Source: Kappaphycus alvarezii
Taxonomy: Eukaryota > Rhodophyta > Florideophyceae > Gigartinales > Solieriaceae
Reading direction: 5' to 3'
NCBI GenBank assembly: GCA_002205965.3
Contig: NADL03000675.1
Location: forward strand, 558,001-622,000
Length of the DNA: 64,000 bases
The notes below the pieces were generated by a model. The model made no database searches. It was not told where the DNA came from and saw only the letters and a list, made by a program, of their open reading frames with translations. A program made the position numbers and the translations under genes. Each line of letters opens with the position of its first letter. The first letter of the stretch is position 1. Shown piece after piece: positions 60,281-64,000 of this stretch.

Positions 60281-60808
60281 TCACCCTCCCTCCCATCCCA
60301 CAACTAATCTTACAAACCTCTCCTTACCATATCCCTGACCTAAGTCCATCCAATTCTTGTCCGCCCAGAATTCTATCAGCTTCCTCACTACAACCACCCT
60401 CCACCCCTTCTTCCTGTCACCCCTACCGCACCACTTTACCCAAACATTCCGCATGTCCCAGGCCATGAATATGTGTTTATCAATCGTATACGTGGGTGTA
60501 ACCTGTACGTCATTCAAGAAACTACCTGTGATTGGGTGACTGAACTCTGCATATTCCGGAGCGCGACATAATATAGACGCCATACATCTTGACAAAGTAG
60601 CGTAACTAAATTGTGGATGAAGCCAGCACTTCACTGATCTCTTCGAGCATCCACTGCAAGTCGCGACAGCGGCCGAGTACTCATCGATTATCCTGAACGT
60701 CGTTATTGACGGTGAACCCAGCGAATTGAAACCAGCGGCGCAAACTTCTATCCCAGTCTCCATCGTCCGGGCAAACATTCGCAGGAATGGCTCCTCCGTT
60801 GATGGCAA
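60281..60808 (-). pseudogene. non-LTR-like retroelement C-terminal relic (copy D)
   Basis: AAGFNSLGSPSITTFRIIDE then YSAAVATCSGCSKRS (about 60630-60740) aligns with copy B (AFDSMGCPSETTSKVVDEY). The frame stays open for another 100 codons (VWVKWCGRGDRKKGWRVVVV) without recognisable features. Sequence upstream on the same strand (to about 61400) may hold more of the element but is too decayed to place. Confidence 0.4.
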
Positions 60809-61968
60809 GCCCTCTGTTCATTCGTCATTCCGCTGCATTGGCAGCACCACGCTGGGCGCGTGCTCTTATAGATATAGAGCTCGCTTGGAACGACAAAGAT
60901 ACTGTGACGAAGTATGTACGCCGCCGGGAGACCACTACGTCGTTCCGGTTGATCCATCCAAAACCATTCTTACACAGATGAGTGGCATTGTCTCCTAACT
61001 AGTCCATGGTCACTTTGCATTCCGAGCACCCCAGCGTCGAGGTATCATCAAACTCTTTAACTCCTGGTAGCGACGTAACATCACCTTCCAATTCTCGTAG
61101 TATGTTCGGCTGACTACGGACGGGTGTGCGGTGAGGAATGCTGCGGTAGGCGTTGCTATTTATGCTTGGCGGAGAATCCTCCGTCAGAATACGGCGCAGT
61201 GCTTCGAAACCTTACACGATGGCCATCCCGAAGAATTTTGCTTTCGGCTCGCACCGTGCTCGACGCAGAACGGAGTGTTGTATTATTGGGCTTGGAAGTA
61301 AGCCTTGCCGCCGTCAATGCTTTCAGAAGACCGCTATTTCAGTCAGAGAGGCTCAGATGGAGTCGTCGGAAATACTCCAGAGGGTGGTCGCTCGCCTCGT
61401 CGTGACGTCGTGCGCAGTGGTTGACTGCACCAGGCTCGTTGTGGCATCCCGCTCGATGATTGTTGCCGCATAAGTCGCTAAACTAAGCGTCTCCACGGGA
61501 GTCCGTGGCCACCGCAGCGCACAAGAATGGACCCAGGCTTCGTCAGCATTCTTACTGCTGGCGAAACATTTACCCTATCACTGTCTTCATGCCTTTACAT
61601 AAGGCTTCTCGCCTCTCTTACCTCATTTTCACAAGGGGGAAAATTTGGGGTGTTTTAATGATTGAAGCATAGGTTAGCCTATGCCTTTCACAAGTGCCCA
61701 GCTTTCCTTTACCCATCATTCTACATCTTTCCCCTATCGTCCCAGTTCCTCATGCCAAACACATCTGCGCGAATAGCCTTTTACTGATGATCAGACAGTC
61801 CTCAAGCCTGCAGCTCTGACAATTTCGGTACTTATCTCTTTCCGTCACCAACCTTATCGCTTATATTCCCTCCCAACTCCAACTACTAAATCATGTCAGT
61901 GCGTGGTCCCTAGTAGTCATTGTTGAAGCAGACATAGCAACTGTCTAGGTCAAGGTGCCTGTACTAGA

Positions 61969-62005
61969 AGGGATTTTAAGTAATTTTCTATTACTTAAAA
62001 TCCCT
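61969..62005. repeat. perfect 16 bp hairpin
   Basis: Arms AGGGATTTTAAGTAAT and ATTACTTAAAATCCCT are exact inverted repeats around a 5 nt TTTCT loop. There is no gene adjacent. It could be a minimal snap-back remnant of a transposon or a structured transcript end. Confidence 0.85.
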
Positions 62006-62009
62006 GTAG

Positions 62010-63550
62010 TTGTGTCAAGCCATGCTTGAAGTCCTCGAGAGCATGTGGAACCCCCTACACAGAAGGAAGTAACCTTGCGGAGATGCAAAGACCATTGGAG
62101 AGGGTGCGTCGTTTTTGTTTTGAGGAGTGTTGTATGAGATGTTTCGTGAAGGATATCAAGAGAGGTCCCAGCGGCTGTTCGCTACTGAATGCATCAAACT
62201 TCTTCTCCTTGTTTGGTGCCGAGGCTGTTCTGAAGTGCACAGTAGATTGCAGCGCCTGAATTCCGAGCGACGAATTGCCCCTAGTCCCTCAATACATTGG
62301 TGAATGACATGGCTAGGCGCATGATGGGCTCTATGCCGTGAAACGCCTTAGAACGGTGTACGGAAGCGTCAGGGAGGTTACAATCAATCAGCAGTGTAAC
62401 CTAAGAACATGCCATGGATTGAACCCTCCGCTAAAGTCTACAGCTGCGGTGCGTAGAGTGCCACAGGCCCATGGACCTTTTCAGAGACCATGCAGCAGGC
62501 TTTAGTAATAGCGGTCTTGCATAGGCCAACCAGCATACAACTGCTGTGAAAATATTTGGCCGAGAGCTGTTCAAGTCAGGAGTCTGCGTCCAAAACGAGG
62601 TTAAGCACCTTCTTTCTAAACTGAACGCGTGACTCGCGGACATTCTGGTGTACTCGCGGTCTGATGAGCAAACACACCGCCCCTTCTCCCAGAAGCGTAC
62701 GACGTCATCGTATTATCGCCATTCCAGGAGAGCCATATGTCAGTGGCAGCACGGGAAGCGCTGGCCGTTACCAAAGCGGCAGAAAGGGGAAGAAGAGGAA
62801 CTTGACCTACTACAAGAACGTTGAGACTGGAGCTATCTATTGACGATAACATGGTTCAGTGCGCGAAGATCTCATGGCTTTGGTTCAGAACAAGAACATC
62901 CGCCTTTTGTCAGTACTACTCACGAACACATACGCCCCGTAAAGACGTAGACACATCAAGATGCCCCAGAGCATGGATGAGAGAAATGGGCAAGCCCAAA
63001 AAGTGCCTGACCATATACTGCGAGCAATATTTATACCCTCGTCAAATCAAGGACGCTCGGTATGCTTGCTACTCCACATCATACCTTCACCAATATCTTC
63101 ACCAATATACACACTTGTAGACAAATCGTGAAGAAGTCCAAACCCTAAATCGGAGATGAGCTTGATAGGGACAAATCTGCCGAGGCTATTTATCTCGGAG
63201 CCAGTTTTCCAAGACGGAGGCGTTGCAAGCGACAAGAGTCCTACCGAAGTATGGTTGTGGTACGAGAAAAGATGAACAAGGAAGGGGGACCGATAGGCTA
63301 CAAGGTAGTATAAGAGGGTCAGTGTCTACCACCCATGCTCGGGAGCTAGCGTCGAAGAAATGTTTCTTAGGGCAGAAGTTGGCTTTCAACTTCTAGACTA
63401 CTTGGATGTGCACTTGAAGTTGTCTCCCACCTTGCTTAACCTATACAAGAGGAAGCAGTTTTCTCAGCTTATATAGACTTTTTGGCGAACCTTAAGGTTT
63501 CAAGAAAACATACTAAGTACCACGAATTACATTAAATGGAGTTGTGTGAA
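62010..63550. other. stretch with unassigned relics
   Basis: Short frames only. A minus segment SRAATDIWLSWNGDNTMTSY (about 62695-62755) has protein-like character and may belong to the same class of retroelement relics as copy D. No gene assignable. Confidence 0.35.
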
Positions 63551-63559
63551 AGAGAAAGA

Positions 63560-63990
63560 CTAACAGTAGATACTATCGGATAAATACCTATATTGCCTCC
63601 ACACAATCTTAGTTCTCGAGATCAGAGCCAAACAATTCCTCCAAAATACCCATACCCAGAATTCAGTCCCTGCAAATTCCGTTGAACGGCCCAGAATGTA
63701 GATAGCCTCCTCGGACATATTCAGCTCCTCAAATTCCTCCTCACGACCTTCAAACACCGCGTCATCCCCATCAGAAGAGTCAGAAATAACGATTACTCCC
63801 TCACTCCCTCCTCAACACCAGCGTCCCCACCGTTGTAAACCAGTGGCTCCCATGGGTCCACCAAGTCCTTCTCGCATTCAGATACTTCTACATCAGACTC
63901 GGCGTCCTGCTTTCTACCTCGTCCTCTGCCTCCTCAAAGCGTCACTGTGGATCGACTCCCGAACGCGTCTCCGGTATGTCCTTCTACAAT
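63560..63990 (-). CDS. possible acidic protein fragment at the window edge
   Basis: Frames reading inward from the right edge give SDSSDGDDAVFEGREEEFEE then LNMSEEAIYILGRSTE (about 63660-63790), an acidic, disordered composition. Frames change at about 63790. It may be the C-terminal part of a gene starting outside the window. No family recognised. Confidence 0.2.
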
Positions 63991-64000
63991 AATCATCGTA

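Noticed and set aside
1..64000. tRNA, rRNA, CRISPR or telomere repeats
   Set aside because: I looked for B-box-like GGTTCGANTCC, spaced direct repeats and TTAGGG-like arrays and found none convincing.

Overview
This is nuclear DNA of a eukaryote. The genes carry GT-AG introns of about 80-130 bp and include homologues found only in eukaryotes: a HUWE1/UPL1-type ubiquitin ligase, a FUN14 membrane protein and a multi-domain phytanoyl-CoA dioxygenase protein. There are no bacterial operons and no tRNA, rRNA or CRISPR that I can see. Sparse short introns, some directly behind the start codon, and a large load of decayed transposons would suit an alga (a red alga is plausible) or another protist. 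The sequence alone does not settle the lineage.

Layout. 1-9.8 kb is a gene block: an alpha/beta hydrolase running off the left edge, then a long HUWE1/UPL1-like N-terminal region, both on the minus strand. 10-13.7 kb holds pentanucleotide (TGTAC) repeats, fragments of a non-LTR-like element, a dead Tc1/mariner transposase and a MITE-like inverted repeat. 14-34 kb is visibly AT-rich and is a transposon graveyard with two more dead Tc1/mariner copies and other coding relics. 34.36-38.74 kb is one well-bounded DNA transposon: a piggyBac-family transposase with a YqaJ-type nuclease domain lying between its second and third catalytic aspartates. It has CCC...GGG termini and is flanked by ATAT. 38.8-43.7 kb is AT-rich and almost empty. 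44.34-50.37 kb is a complete but decayed Ty1/copia-type retrotransposon with two LTRs. 50.5-59.3 kb is the second gene block: an HI0933/YhiN-like FAD protein, an unrecognised nuclear-looking protein and FUN14 as a divergent pair, and a gene with three phytanoyl-CoA dioxygenase domains. 60-64 kb is mostly relics.

Cross-cutting observations. (1) Most of the conserved genes are interrupted by single-base frameshifts, mainly lost bases in short homopolymers, with good family similarity on both sides. Assembly error is the simplest explanation, so boundaries below follow homology across frames. (2) TGTAC-unit repeats recur upstream of genes, and one LTR of the copia pair has gained such units. (3) In the dioxygenase gene, only the middle of three domains keeps the iron-binding residues, and each domain carries the same 47-50 nt micro-exon. 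The strongest candidate for an undescribed system is the transposase with an embedded recombinase-type nuclease.
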